Source: JAKAWQ01 sp035509315
GTDB taxonomy: Bacteria > Pseudomonadota > Alphaproteobacteria > Acetobacterales > Acetobacteraceae
DNA length: 64,000 nucleotides
NCBI GenBank assembly: GCA_035509315.1
Contig: DATJLS010000031.1
Span: 74,323-138,322, forward strand
Direction of reading: 5' to 3'
Below the pieces are notes generated by a model. It was not told the origin of the DNA, made no database searches, and saw only the letters and a program-made list of their open reading frames with translations. The translations under genes and the position numbers were made by a program. Positions 36,167 to 45,250 of this stretch are shown one piece after another. Numbering within the stretch: position 1 is the first letter of the stretch; each line of letters starts with the position of its first letter.

Positions 36167-37441
36167 TCAGGGGCTTTCGTCGTGCGCCGTCAGTGGGGCG
36201 AGCGCGTCCTGCGCGCGGGCGACCGCAGCCGCTTCCGGATAGACCGTGACGGCGCGGCCCCCCTGCCATTGCATCAGCAAGGCGGAGGCGCGCCGGTTTT
36301 GTCCGTTCGCGTCGAAGGAGGCTCCCCAGCCATTGGCCGTGGTGTGGCAGGGGATGTCGCTCGCCAGCACCGCCGCGTGCAGCTTCGCCCCATCGGTGCC
36401 ACCGGCCCGCGCGATCGCCGCGAAGAAAAAGCCGGCCCCGACATAGGCGGCAAGGCTCAAGCCCGAACGCGGATCGGCGCCATATTGCGTGCGGTAGGCG
36501 GCCGCCACCGCGCCTGCGCCGGGTGCCCCTTTTTCATTCACGGCGTAGGGCGGGAAATCGGCGGCCATGGTGCCATCCATCACGGCCCCCACGGCCTGGC
36601 GTGTGTCTTCCATCGAATAGGCGGGCCCGGACCCGATCACCATCCTCGGCCGCCAGCCCGCCTGCTGCATGGCGCGATAAAGCAGCACAACGTCGTCTGC
36701 CCCGCCGGTATGCAGCAGCACCTCGATCCCCGCCGCTTTGAGAGGGCGCAGGAGGGGCGTGAAATCCACCGTGTCCGCCGTGTAGCCCAGCGTCTGCGCC
36801 GGCGTGAGGCCGCGCTGCTTGCAGGCCGCTTCCTGCGCCACGGCGACCGCCTGGCCGAGTGCGTCGCTGCTGGCCAGCACCGCGAGCCGGAGCGAGGAAG
36901 GGCTCCGCCGCCAGAGGGGGGCCAGCACCTCCGCAACACCGGTGACCGAGACGGTACCGAAGACATCCGCCTGCGGACAACTCCGGTACACGGCCGGAAC
37001 GGCCCGGCCCGTCACCGCAGCCCCCGTCGCGGTCAGCTCGAAATAGGGCACGCCTGCCAGCCCTGCCGCCTCCGACGCGGCGAGCGCGATCGAGGTCGTG
37101 CCGGTGCCGAAGATGGCTGCCACCTTCGCACTGCCGGTCAATGCCTTCACCGCATCGGCCGCATGGCCGGCATCGGGCGCATCCATCCGTTTCAATGTCA
37201 CGGTGCGGCCGAGCAAGCCGCCGCCGGTATTGAGCTTATCGGTTGCCAACGCGAGGCCGCGGAAGCTCTCATCCCCGATCACCGCTGCCGGGCCGGTCAG
37301 CGGGAAGAGCGCGCCCATGGGGAGCGGCGGCGCACTCGCGTTGGTCTTGCGGGGGGCAGGCGTCGCCGCCCAACCGCGCCTGCCGAGGCCAATGAATATG
37401 GCCGAGGTGCCGGCCGCGGCTTGGCGGCGGGTGATGAGCAT
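36167..37441 (-). CDS. Periplasmic binding protein, branched-chain amino acid type (Peripla_BP_6)
   Basis: 424-residue exported receptor. N-terminus MLITRRQAAAGTSAIFIGLG contains a twin-Arg and a hydrophobic stretch (possible Tat signal). Then PLPMGALFPLTGPAAVIGDESFRGLALAT, the typical opening of Leu/Ile/Val, urea or amide-binding proteins; SAKVAAIFGTGTTSIALAAS and MVIGSGPAYSM follow. No permease or ATPase genes of the Liv type are adjacent, so it is an orphan receptor or uses a remote transporter. It precedes the SDR gene by 10 bp. Confidence 0.85.
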   Translation of the reverse strand: MLITRRQAAAGTSAIFIGLGRRGWAATPAPRKTNASAPPLPMGALFPLTGPAAVIGDESFRGLALATDKLNTGGGLLGRTVTLKRMDAPDAGHAADAVKALTGSAKVAAIFGTGTTSIALAASEAAGLAGVPYFELTATGAAVTGRAVPAVYRSCPQADVFGTVSVTGVAEVLAPLWRRSPSSLRLAVLASSDALGQAVAVAQEAACKQRGLTPAQTLGYTADTVDFTPLLRPLKAAGIEVLLHTGGADDVVLLYRAMQQAGWRPRMVIGSGPAYSMEDTRQAVGAVMDGTMAADFPPYAVNEKGAPGAGAVAAAYRTQYGADPRSGLSLAAYVGAGFFFAAIARAGGTDGAKLHAAVLASDIPCHTTANGWGASFDANGQNRRASALLMQWQGGRAVTVYPEAAAVARAQDALAPLTAHDESP

Positions 37442-37557
37442 TCTCGTCTCCGGGGCGGGGCGGCGGTCGAGCGACAGGCAGGACAATCTTCCGCTCATCG
37501 CGCAAGCGCGCAACCGGGGAGTACGCTAATCACGCCTCTCTCTCTGCGGACCGGCCC

Positions 37558-38556
37558 ATGCTGTTGCCCGAACGTATGACTGCCATCACCTTCGCCGCCC
37601 CAGGCGGACCCGACGTCATGAAACTCACGGAAGTCCCGCGCCCCACGCCTGGCGTCGGCGAAGTACTGATCCGCATCGCGGCCGCCGGCGTCAACCGTCC
37701 GGACATCCAGCAGCGCAAGGGTCTCTACCCGCCGCCGCCCGGCGCGAGCCCGATCCTCGGCCTGGAGGCAGCGGGCGAGGTCGTCGCGATCGGATCGGAC
37801 GTAACTGAGTGGCATCTCGGAGATCGCGTCACGGCGCTCTGCAATGGCGGCGGCTATGCCGAATACTGCGCCGTGCCGGCAACACAATGCCTTCCCTGGC
37901 CGGTCGGGTTCGACGCGGTCAAGGCAGCCGCGCTTCCCGAGACCTTCTTCACCGTCTGGGCCAATCTCTTTGAGGCCGGTCGCCTCGCGCCGGGCGAGCG
38001 CGCACTGATCCATGGCGGGGCGAGCGGCATCGGCACGGTCGCGATCCAGCTCGGCCATGCGTTCGGCGCAACGATGTACGCAACCGCCGGCACGCTAGAA
38101 AAGCGTGCCGCCTGCCTTTGTCTCGGCGCCACCGCGGCGATCGATTACAAGACACAGGATTTCGCGGCCGAGATCGCCCGCCTGACCGATGGACGCGGCG
38201 TCGATGTGATCCTCGATATGGTCGGCGCACCCTATCTCGCGCGCGATGTTCGCGCCCTTGCCCGGGACGGGCGGCTGGTGCTGATTGCGTTTCAGGCGGG
38301 ATCGAAGGTCGAGCAGTTCGACTTCCGGCCGGTGATGACGAAACGGCTGACCATCACCGGCTCGACCATGCGCCCACGCCCGACCGCGGAGAAGGGCGCC
38401 ATCGCCGCGGCGCTTGCGGAAAAAGTCTGGCCGCTGCTCGACGCCGGGCGTGTCTCCCCTGTCATCTTCGCAAGCTTTCCGTTCGCGGAGGCGGAAGCGG
38501 CGCACCGCCTGATGGAGGAGGGAAGGCATATCGGCAAGATCGTGCTCATACGATGA
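37558..38556 (+). CDS. NAD(P)H:quinone oxidoreductase, zeta-crystallin/PIG3-like
   Basis: 332-residue zinc-free medium-chain oxidoreductase. Seen: MTAITFAAPGGPDVMKLTEVPRPTPGVGEVLIRI split over residues 7-40, NRPDIQQRKGLYPPPPGAS (PIG3-type), LGLEAAGEVVAIG, and the NADP turn HGGASGIGTVAIQLG. No zinc ligands are present. Predicted to reduce quinones with NADPH in the cytoplasm. No clear ribosome site; an alternative ATG is at 37576. Its stop overlaps the next gene's start (ATGA), coupling it to an NRAMP-like transporter. Confidence 0.88.
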   Translation: MLLPERMTAITFAAPGGPDVMKLTEVPRPTPGVGEVLIRIAAAGVNRPDIQQRKGLYPPPPGASPILGLEAAGEVVAIGSDVTEWHLGDRVTALCNGGGYAEYCAVPATQCLPWPVGFDAVKAAALPETFFTVWANLFEAGRLAPGERALIHGGASGIGTVAIQLGHAFGATMYATAGTLEKRAACLCLGATAAIDYKTQDFAAEIARLTDGRGVDVILDMVGAPYLARDVRALARDGRLVLIAFQAGSKVEQFDFRPVMTKRLTITGSTMRPRPTAEKGAIAAALAEKVWPLLDAGRVSPVIFASFPFAEAEAAHRLMEEGRHIGKIVLIR

Positions 38557-39827
38557 GCCGGCCGAAAAACCGCCACAACCACCTGCTCGGCCGTCTCGTC
38601 CACCGACTCGGCCCCGGCCTCATCACCGGCGCTGCCGACGATGATCCAAGCGGCATCGCCACCTATGCCCAGGCGGGCGCGGCCTTTGGCTATGCGCTTG
38701 GCTGGTCAGTGGTGCTGACATTGCCCTTCATGGTCGCGGTGCAGGAGATCAGCGCCCGCATCGGCCGCGTCACCGGCGCAGGGCTCGGCGCCGCGCTCCG
38801 CCGCCATACGCCGCGGCCACTGCTTTTTCTTCTGATCGGGCTGCTCGTGCTCGCCAACCTCATCAATCTCGGCGCCGATATCGGCGCGATGGCCGATGCC
38901 GCCCGTCTCGTCCTTGGCGGCCCGCCCGAGGCCTGGGCGATCGCGACGGCGCTTTTCTGCGCGGCGACGGAGATTTGGATCAGCTACAGACGATACGCGA
39001 TCCTGCTCAAATGGATGACGCTGGCGCTGATCGCCTACGTGGCGCTGCTGCTGGTGATCCGGCTGCCGCTCGGCGCGGTTCTGATCGGCGTCTTCGTGCC
39101 ACGCGTCAGCCTCACGCCGGCGGCGCTGACGACGCTGCTCGCCGTGCTTGGCACCACCATCAGCCCCTATCTCTTCTTCTGGCAGGCCGCCGAGGAGGTC
39201 GAGGAAGAGGAGATCGCGCCCGATCCAAGGCCGCTCCGCGAGCATGAGGCGGACGCGCCCGCCGAGATCAGCCGCATCGGCTTCGATACCTGGGCGGGCA
39301 TGGCCTATTCGAACTGCGTCGCGCTCTGCATCATCGTCGGCACCGCCGCCACGCTCCATGTCCGCGGTGTGGAGACGATCAACACCGCGGCGGACGCTGC
39401 CGCCGCCCTCATTCCCATTGCGGGCCGATTCGCGAGCCTCGTCTTCGCGCTCGGCATTTTCGGCACCGGACTGCTCGCGGTGCCGGTCCTCGCCGGGTCT
39501 TCCGCCTATGCGCTCGGCGAAGCCTCCGGCTGGCGTGTCGGGCTCGGCCGCCGTGCCCTCGAGGCGCGCGCCTTCTATGCCACCATTGGTGGGGCGACGC
39601 TTCTCGGCACGCTCATCATCTTTTCCCCGCTCAATCCGATGCGCGCGCTCTTCTGGTCGGCCGTGATCAACGGCGTGGTCGCGGTGCCGATGATCGTCGC
39701 AATGGTCCTGCTCGGCGGCAGCCGGGACGTCATGGGCACGCTGACGCTGCCGGCCTGGCTCCGGGTCTTCGGCTGGGGCACGGCGATCCTGATGGGCTTC
39801 GCCAGCGCCGGCCTGTTCTTTCCCTGA
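38553..39827 (+). CDS. NRAMP-family (divergent) metal transporter 1
   Basis: 424-residue inner-membrane protein with about eleven helices. GPGLITGAADDDPSGIATYAQAG corresponds to helix 1 of NRAMP, but the canonical DPGN is DPSG, and helix 6 reads LGTTISPYLFFWQAAEEVEEEE where canonical members have MPHxLxxHS. It therefore belongs to the NRAMP-related branch with altered metal site; a divalent metal (Mg, Mn or other) is likely but uncertain. A Glu-rich loop (EEVEEEEI) follows helix 6. Coupled by a 4-bp overlap to the quinone oxidoreductase gene. Confidence 0.85.
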   Translation: MSRPKNRHNHLLGRLVHRLGPGLITGAADDDPSGIATYAQAGAAFGYALGWSVVLTLPFMVAVQEISARIGRVTGAGLGAALRRHTPRPLLFLLIGLLVLANLINLGADIGAMADAARLVLGGPPEAWAIATALFCAATEIWISYRRYAILLKWMTLALIAYVALLLVIRLPLGAVLIGVFVPRVSLTPAALTTLLAVLGTTISPYLFFWQAAEEVEEEEIAPDPRPLREHEADAPAEISRIGFDTWAGMAYSNCVALCIIVGTAATLHVRGVETINTAADAAAALIPIAGRFASLVFALGIFGTGLLAVPVLAGSSAYALGEASGWRVGLGRRALEARAFYATIGGATLLGTLIIFSPLNPMRALFWSAVINGVVAVPMIVAMVLLGGSRDVMGTLTLPAWLRVFGWGTAILMGFASAGLFFP

Positions 39828-40247
39828 TCAAATCCGCTCCCAGATCCCCGTCTCGTCGTCCAGGCGGTCCAGTTCGAGCCCTCGGAAATCCCCCCGCGAG
39901 ACGATGCCCACCACCACCCCTTCGGCGACGACAGGCATATGGCGGAAGCCGCCATCCTGCATCAGCCGGAGCGCCTCGATCGCGGTCGAGCCTGGTGGCA
40001 TCGTGTGCGGATTCCGCGTCATCACGTCGGTGAGCCGCAGGCTCGCCGCATTGTCGTGATGGCCGAGGCAGCGCACGGCGTCGCGGCCGGTGAAGATGCC
40101 AAGGAGATGGCCCGCCTCATCCGTCACCAACACGGCGCCGAAGCGCCGGGCATCCATCTCCCGGCACGCCTCGCCCAGGGTGGCTTCGGGCCGCATCGTC
40201 AGCGGCTTTTGCTTGCGCACGATTTCCGACATCGACCGATTGGTCAT
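39828..40247 (-). CDS. Two-CBS-domain protein, short
   Basis: 139-residue cytoplasmic protein: CBS 1 at about residues 5-62 (QKPLTMRPEATLGEACREM, GAVLVTDEAGHLLGIFTGRDAVRCL), CBS 2 at 75-130 (VMTRNPHTMPPGSTAIEALRLM, FRHMPVVAEGVVVGIVSRGD). GGGGAG precedes the ATG at 40247; longer in-frame starts would run into the neighbouring transporter gene. It sits between two NRAMP-like transporters, converging on the first and directly following the second, and may gate one of them in response to nucleotides or magnesium; that is inference from CBS-MgtE analogies. Confidence 0.87.
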   Translation of the reverse strand: MTNRSMSEIVRKQKPLTMRPEATLGEACREMDARRFGAVLVTDEAGHLLGIFTGRDAVRCLGHHDNAASLRLTDVMTRNPHTMPPGSTAIEALRLMQDGGFRHMPVVAEGVVVGIVSRGDFRGLELDRLDDETGIWERI

Positions 40248-40294
40248 TCTCGTCACTCCCCGAAGGCGGATTCCTCGCGCGCCGGCCACGCGGC

Positions 40295-41602
40295 TCATCC
40301 GAGCCAGCGGAGCACGGGGGCGAGCCCCGCGACAAGCCCGAGGCCGGCCCCAAGGGCGGCCCCAAGGGCGGCAATGAAGAGCAGGCAAGCGCCCGTCACG
40401 ACGCCCGGGATCCCCCGGAGCCGGAGATCCGGCGGCAGCGCCGTGCGCGCCAGATAGAGCAGCAGACCGAGGAGCCCCGGCAGCAGCACGGCATTCGCCA
40501 CGCCCGCCGCGACGGCGAGCGAAACCAGATTGAGGCCCGAGGCCACGAGCCCACCGGCACCGAGCAGCATGATCACGATGGCGGCATAGAACCAGGGCGC
40601 CTCGGCAGGCCGATGCTCAAGCGAATGGCGCACGCCGAGCGCCTCGCCAAAGGCCCAGGCGAAAGCAAGGCAGGAGACGATGGCCGCCACCAGCGCGGCG
40701 CCGCTCAGGCCGAGCACGAAGACCGATCGTCCGGCGATGGGACCGAGCGTTACTGAGAAGGCTGCCTCGATCTCAGTCACGGAATGAAGCGGCGCGCCCG
40801 TTCCGAGCGTGGCGGCGGCCGCGATGAGGAGCGCGGCCGTGATCGCCTGGCAGAGCACCACGCCCACGAAGGTCTCAAGCCGCGCGGCCCGGATCTGTCC
40901 TGGCCCGAGCCCTTTATCGATGCTCGCCGATTGCTGATAGACGAGCGCCCAGGGAATGATGCTGGTGCCGAGATTGGCGGCAAGGAGCCAGAGAAAGCCG
41001 GGCTCCGCGAGCGGGATTGCGCGCGCGGCCGAGAGGATATGCAGCGGGTTCGGCCGCGCTTTCCACGCCATGACGAAAAAAGCGAGCTCGCAGAGACCGA
41101 AAGAGAGGGCGGCCCGCTCGACCGAGCGGTAGGAGCCGGTCGCGACAACGAGGACCAGCACGGCAACGGCGCAGGCAACGCTCAGCCTTGCTGGAAATCC
41201 GAGGGCCGCGCCCGCGCCGGCAAGCCCCGCCAGCTCGCTCACCAGGGCGCCGAAACTGCTGGCGGCGAGCGCGGCGAGAAGCAGCAGCGCCGCAGCGTGG
41301 CCCAGGTGGCGGCGTACCAGCTCCGCCAGGCCCTGCCCGGTGCCGAGGCCCAGCCTGAGAGCCAGTTCCTGAGCCAGGAACATGAACGGGATGAGCAGGA
41401 GATTCGGCAGAAGCAGCCGGTAGCCCCAGATGGCGCCGCTCTGCGCGACCGTGATGATGCTGCCGGCATCCGTGTCGGCGAGCATGGCGACGAGCCCTGG
41501 CCCGGCGACCCAGAGGAGCGGCCGCCAGAACGAACCCTTTGGCTCGATCTTCCTCGACAGGAGCTCACGCACGCCGGTCTTTGTCATCGAAGCGTCGGCC
41601 AT
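40295..41602 (-). CDS. NRAMP-family (divergent) metal transporter 2
   Basis: 435-residue inner-membrane protein. Helix 1 reads GPGLVAMLADTDAGSIITVAQSGA, helix 6 LGTSIIPWALVYQQSASIDKG: the NRAMP layout, but without DPGN and MPH. A GGPK-like cytoplasmic loop and about eleven helices are visible. The C-terminus is rich in Gly/Ala/Leu, partly encoded by a 12-bp duplication (GGCCCCAAGGGC repeated, 40341-40364 region). 47 bp before the CBS gene on the same strand, so an NRAMP-CBS pair. Distinct in sequence from transporter 1. ATG 41602 was preferred over an upstream TTG. Confidence 0.84.
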   Translation of the reverse strand: MADASMTKTGVRELLSRKIEPKGSFWRPLLWVAGPGLVAMLADTDAGSIITVAQSGAIWGYRLLLPNLLLIPFMFLAQELALRLGLGTGQGLAELVRRHLGHAAALLLLAALAASSFGALVSELAGLAGAGAALGFPARLSVACAVAVLVLVVATGSYRSVERAALSFGLCELAFFVMAWKARPNPLHILSAARAIPLAEPGFLWLLAANLGTSIIPWALVYQQSASIDKGLGPGQIRAARLETFVGVVLCQAITAALLIAAAATLGTGAPLHSVTEIEAAFSVTLGPIAGRSVFVLGLSGAALVAAIVSCLAFAWAFGEALGVRHSLEHRPAEAPWFYAAIVIMLLGAGGLVASGLNLVSLAVAAGVANAVLLPGLLGLLLYLARTALPPDLRLRGIPGVVTGACLLFIAALGAALGAGLGLVAGLAPVLRWLG

Positions 41603-42606
41603 GAGCAAGGGACGGGAAGCCCCGCGAACAGAGCGAGATGAGCTGTTGATTTTTCATCATTGATTCATACGCGGCCCGAATTGGACACGGTATTTTGCAT
41701 CCGTGCCATGGCAGGCGGCGAGTGCCCCGGGCAAGCCCGTCTTCGCGAGCCCGGCGCCGACCTTGTCGGGCCTGATCGAGGTGTGCCGCTTATGCCCGGG
41801 GTCATGCCCAGAGTCGCACCCAGAGCCGCGCCCAGGATCGCGAATGTGTCGGCTCTTCTCTCCAGAAGGATTTGCCCGTTGCTGACCGCCTATGTGATGG
41901 CGATCGTGACGGCACCTCAGGCACGGGCTCAGATTCCGCAGGCAGCGACACTGTGGACGCACTTCGTGGAGCCGATGGAGCCTGCGCACGGATACGCGGC
42001 AGATCTTGCCGCACGCTTTCTTTGTCAGGGGCCTGGTGTCGACCTCTCCGGAACGTTGGCGACTTCGTTTGCCACGGCGACGGATTGACGGGTCATGCGG
42101 TACTGCGCCCGCGGATCATGGTAGCGGCCGCGGTACCGGCGGGGGCGGCGACGATGCGCGCCAAACAATAGGCTTTCTCAGCCCAGCGCAGCGGCAGAGT
42201 CTGCCCAGAGAAAAGTCAGATGCCTCTCCGGCGGCTTGCGGGGCGGCGATTTCGCGAGCCGGTCGCCGGACTGCCGGAGCGGCCTGCGCGCGTGCTGGCT
42301 TATGTGAAGCGCATCAAGGCTTTATTTTTGCGCGCATCGCCACGCGATCAGCCGATTTCGTCTGACCGCGATCTGCTCTGCGCCTCACGAAGCCGTTGGC
42401 ATGGCGCTTGCTTGCAAGTTTGAGCAGGCGGCTAGGGTTCCGGCCGGATCAAAGGGTCCGGCGTCTGGTCCGAGAGCCGCAGCCGGCGCGGATGCGCCGG
42501 TGCACGGCGGGACAAAAGCCCGGGAGAGCATCGATGCGAGGTTCGCACGTTCTCCGGCTGCCGCCCTCGCCTCGATGCCGACCCGGGACGATCGCAGGAG
42601 GTCGGA
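41603..42606. other. About 1 kb without a recognisable gene
   Basis: Divergent gap between NRAMP-like transporter 2 and the metallophosphoesterase unit. Possible short open frames (for example 41660-42088 on the plus strand, with a hydrophobic stretch ending in QARAQ) show no family signature and poor start contexts. A 12-bp-period repeat (GTCATGCCCAGA / GTCGCACCCAGA / GCCGCGCCCAGG) lies at about 41802-41837. It probably carries the promoter of the 42.6-50.3 kb operon. Confidence 0.4.
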
Positions 42607-42660
42607 ATGAGGCTGATCAGGAAGCCGTCGCCTGAAGCGTACCGGTCCGGTGCGCCGTGA
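42607..42660 (+). CDS. 17-codon leader peptide coupled to the metallophosphoesterase
   Basis: ATG at 42607 is preceded by a perfect AGGAGG (42596-42601, 5-nt spacing) and encodes MRLIRKPSPEAYRSGAP. Its TGA (42658-42660) overlaps the GTG start of the metallophosphoesterase (GTGA), which itself lacks a ribosome site. The best ribosome site of the region thus serves this tiny frame, implying the main gene is translated by termination-reinitiation. No known peptide family. Confidence 0.5.
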   Translation: MRLIRKPSPEAYRSGAP

Positions 42661-43607
42661 AGCAGCCGTTTCGTCTCTTCTACGCAAGCGACATTCACGG
42701 CTCGGAGAAGTGTTTTCTCAAGTTCATCAATGCCGGAAAATTCTACAAGGCCCGGGCGCTCGTGCTCGGCGGAGACATCACGGGGAAGATGGTCGTGCCG
42801 CTGATCCGGCGTGGCAATCGTTACGAGGCGCGGTTTCTGGGACGCGATTTCATCGTCGAATCGGAGTCCGAACGGGCGGAGCTCGAGAAATCGATCCGGA
42901 TGAACGGATTCTATCCGGTGATGATGAGCCCGGAAGAGCATGCTCATTGCCAGCGGGACGAGAAAGCGCGCCAGGCGCTGATCGACCGGCTGATCCTGGA
43001 ATCGGTGGAGCGCTGGGTCTCGATCGCGGAATCCCGCCTCGCCGGCACTGGAATCCGCTGCCTGATCAATGCCGGCAATGACGACGAGGATTATGTGGAC
43101 GCGGCCTTGCGGCGTTCGAGCGTCGTCGAGAATCATGACGGCGCCGTGGTGCGGCTCGACGATGATCTCGAGATGCTGACCTGCGGCTATTCCAACCGCA
43201 CGCCTTTCGACAGTCCACGCGAGATGGAGGAACCGGCGCTTGAGGCCCATATCCGTGATGTCGCGGCACGGCTCAGCAATCCTGCCCGCACGATCTTCAC
43301 GCTCCATGTGCCGCCATACAATTCCGGCCTCGATTCCGCTCCCCTGCTCGAGGGTGGAAGGGTCGTCACCAAGGGCGGCCATACGGTGATGGCGGCGGTC
43401 GGATCGACCGCGGTGCGCAGGGTTATCGAGGAGATGCAGCCCATGCTGGGTCTGCACGGCCATGTCCACGAATCACGCGCGGTCCGCTCGATTGGCCGCA
43501 CCCTCTGCATCAATCCTGGGAGCGAATACAGCGAAGGCGTGCTGCATGGCGCGCTGATCACCATCAGTTCCCGTGGACTTCAGGGGCACCAGCTTGTCCA
43601 GGCCTGA
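42657..43607 (+). CDS. Calcineurin-like metallophosphoesterase
   Basis: 316-residue cytoplasmic phosphoesterase. Dinuclear-metal motifs: D12-I-H14-G in YASDIHGSEKCF, GGDITGK (about residues 39-45), NAGNDDEDY (the GNHD position, altered to GND), His in TLHVPPYNSG and GLHGHVHESRA near the C-terminus. Begins with GTG at 42657, coupled to a 17-codon leader. Lies 47 bp upstream of the amino acid permease and probably in its operon. The substrate (cyclic nucleotide, nucleotide or protein phosphate) cannot be read. Confidence 0.87.
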   Translation: MKQPFRLFYASDIHGSEKCFLKFINAGKFYKARALVLGGDITGKMVVPLIRRGNRYEARFLGRDFIVESESERAELEKSIRMNGFYPVMMSPEEHAHCQRDEKARQALIDRLILESVERWVSIAESRLAGTGIRCLINAGNDDEDYVDAALRRSSVVENHDGAVVRLDDDLEMLTCGYSNRTPFDSPREMEEPALEAHIRDVAARLSNPARTIFTLHVPPYNSGLDSAPLLEGGRVVTKGGHTVMAAVGSTAVRRVIEEMQPMLGLHGHVHESRAVRSIGRTLCINPGSEYSEGVLHGALITISSRGLQGHQLVQA

Positions 43608-43654
43608 GCGCGGGGATGGAACGATGACCCGCAAGCATCGTTGGAGAAGAGCGA

Positions 43655-45250
43655 ATGTCCGTTAACTTCGCACGCAAGGCAACGGGCCTGGTTCGGCAGG
43701 CCAGCGCCCGCGATGTCTTCATCTACAATGTCAACTTCATCAATATCGCGATTGGCGTCGCCTTCATGTTCCTGTTCATGCCGAACGGATCCTATCCCGG
43801 CGTGAACATCTATCTTTCCACCATTCTCTGCACGATCTTCGTCCTGCCGACATCCTTGGTCTACGCGATGTTCGCCTCCGCGATGCCGCGTTCGGGGGGC
43901 GAGTATGTGTATGTCAGCAGGGCGGTCTCGCCCTTGTTCGGCTTCGTTGCGAGCTGGAATTACACCATCTGGTGCTTCTTCTATATCGGCGTCCCTGCTG
44001 CCTTCCTCGGCAAATACGGCATCTCCGCCCTGTTCCGCGAGCTCGGCGCGACTCTCGGCTCGCAGACCATGACCACCTGGGGGGATTGGTTCAACACCCC
44101 GCTCGGCACCGCGCTCACCGGCACCATTTTGATCATCCTGTTCGCCGCTGTCTTCATCGTCGGCATCCGCACCTATATGCGGATCCAGAACGTCACCTTC
44201 TATCTCGCGAGCCTCGGCCTTCTCGTCACGGCGGTGGTGCTGGTGATGTACAACCACACGCAGTCGATCGTGGCCTTCAATCATTACGCGACGGGCTTCA
44301 CCGGCAACCATGATACCTATGGCGCGGTGGTCAAGGCGCTGGGGAAGAACACGGTCGCCCCGGCCCCATTCAGCCTCGAGCAGACCATGATCGCCATGAC
44401 CTGGCCTTTCACGGTGCTCGGCTTCTCCATCGCTTCCGCCTATATCGGCGGCGAGATCAAGGGGGCCAACCGCTCGCAGATCATCGGCATGCCGGGCTCG
44501 CTCTTCTATAGCGCATTCTGGCTCCTGATCCTGAGCTATGTGACGCTGCACGCTTTCGGCTTCACCTTCCTCGGCAATCTCGCGGCGGTCGATCCGACCA
44601 AGGTGAAGCTCGCTTTCACGCCGACCTTCTCTGAGCTCGCCGCCGCACTTACCGATCATATCTGGCTGGTGCTGGTGATCGGCATCTCCTTCGCGCTTTG
44701 GACCTATGCCTGGCTCCCGATCTATATCCTGACCGCGACCCGCAATCTGCTCGCCTGGGCGCTCGACGGGCTGCTGCCCGACAAGATCTCGGAAGTGGAT
44801 GAGCGTACGCATTCTCCGCTGGTCGCGATCGTGTTCTCCTCCGTGCTTGGTGTGATCTTTCTCTGGATCTACGCTTACGACGCCGCGTTCGCGACGATCT
44901 CCGGCTTCTTCGGCCAGGTTTGCGGCACCTTCCTCCTGACCTCGCTCGCGGCGATCGCTTTTCCGTACACGCAGACGGATATGTTCGAGGCTTCGCCGGT
45001 CGCCTGGCGTTTCGCCGGCATTCCGGTCCTTTCGATCCTCGGCGTGCTGAGCACGATCGGCATGCTGGTGATCGCCTGGGCCTTCCTCAATGATCCGCAA
45101 TCGGGCATCAGCTTCGCCCAGCCTTTCATGCTGCTGATCAATCTCGCGGTCTTCGCCAGCGGATTCGTGTTCTTCTATGCGGTCAAGCTGCTGCGCTGGC
45201 GCCAGGGGATAGATATCAATCTCGCGTTCATGGAGATCCCGCCCGAATGA
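43655..45250 (+). CDS. APC-superfamily amino acid/amine permease
   Basis: 531-residue inner-membrane permease with about twelve helices. Seen: FINIAIGVAFMFLFMP (helix 1), MPRSGGEYVYVSRAVSPLFGF, the clearest APC motif (about residues 76-96), and long helices to FASGFVFFYAVKLL at the end. GGAGAA precedes the ATG. Its stop overlaps the start of the nucleotidyltransferase gene by 4 bp. In context with a glutamine synthetase-like enzyme and a ureohydrolase it probably imports an amine, guanidino compound or amino acid. Confidence 0.88.
   Translation: MSVNFARKATGLVRQASARDVFIYNVNFINIAIGVAFMFLFMPNGSYPGVNIYLSTILCTIFVLPTSLVYAMFASAMPRSGGEYVYVSRAVSPLFGFVASWNYTIWCFFYIGVPAAFLGKYGISALFRELGATLGSQTMTTWGDWFNTPLGTALTGTILIILFAAVFIVGIRTYMRIQNVTFYLASLGLLVTAVVLVMYNHTQSIVAFNHYATGFTGNHDTYGAVVKALGKNTVAPAPFSLEQTMIAMTWPFTVLGFSIASAYIGGEIKGANRSQIIGMPGSLFYSAFWLLILSYVTLHAFGFTFLGNLAAVDPTKVKLAFTPTFSELAAALTDHIWLVLVIGISFALWTYAWLPIYILTATRNLLAWALDGLLPDKISEVDERTHSPLVAIVFSSVLGVIFLWIYAYDAAFATISGFFGQVCGTFLLTSLAAIAFPYTQTDMFEASPVAWRFAGIPVLSILGVLSTIGMLVIAWAFLNDPQSGISFAQPFMLLINLAVFASGFVFFYAVKLLRWRQGIDINLAFMEIPPE

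Noticed and set aside
41660..42088. 142-codon plus-strand frame with a hydrophobic stretch ending in QARAQ
   Set aside because: Poor start context, repeat-derived composition and no recognisable domain; kept as part of the gene-free region.
43608..43654. Possible guanidine riboswitch before the permease
   Set aside because: Only 47 bp separate it from the previous gene, too short for a ykkC-type element.
43580..45100. 506-codon minus-strand open frame opposite the APC permease
   Set aside because: Acidic/basic low-complexity translation with no motifs; the permease helices on the plus strand are unambiguous.
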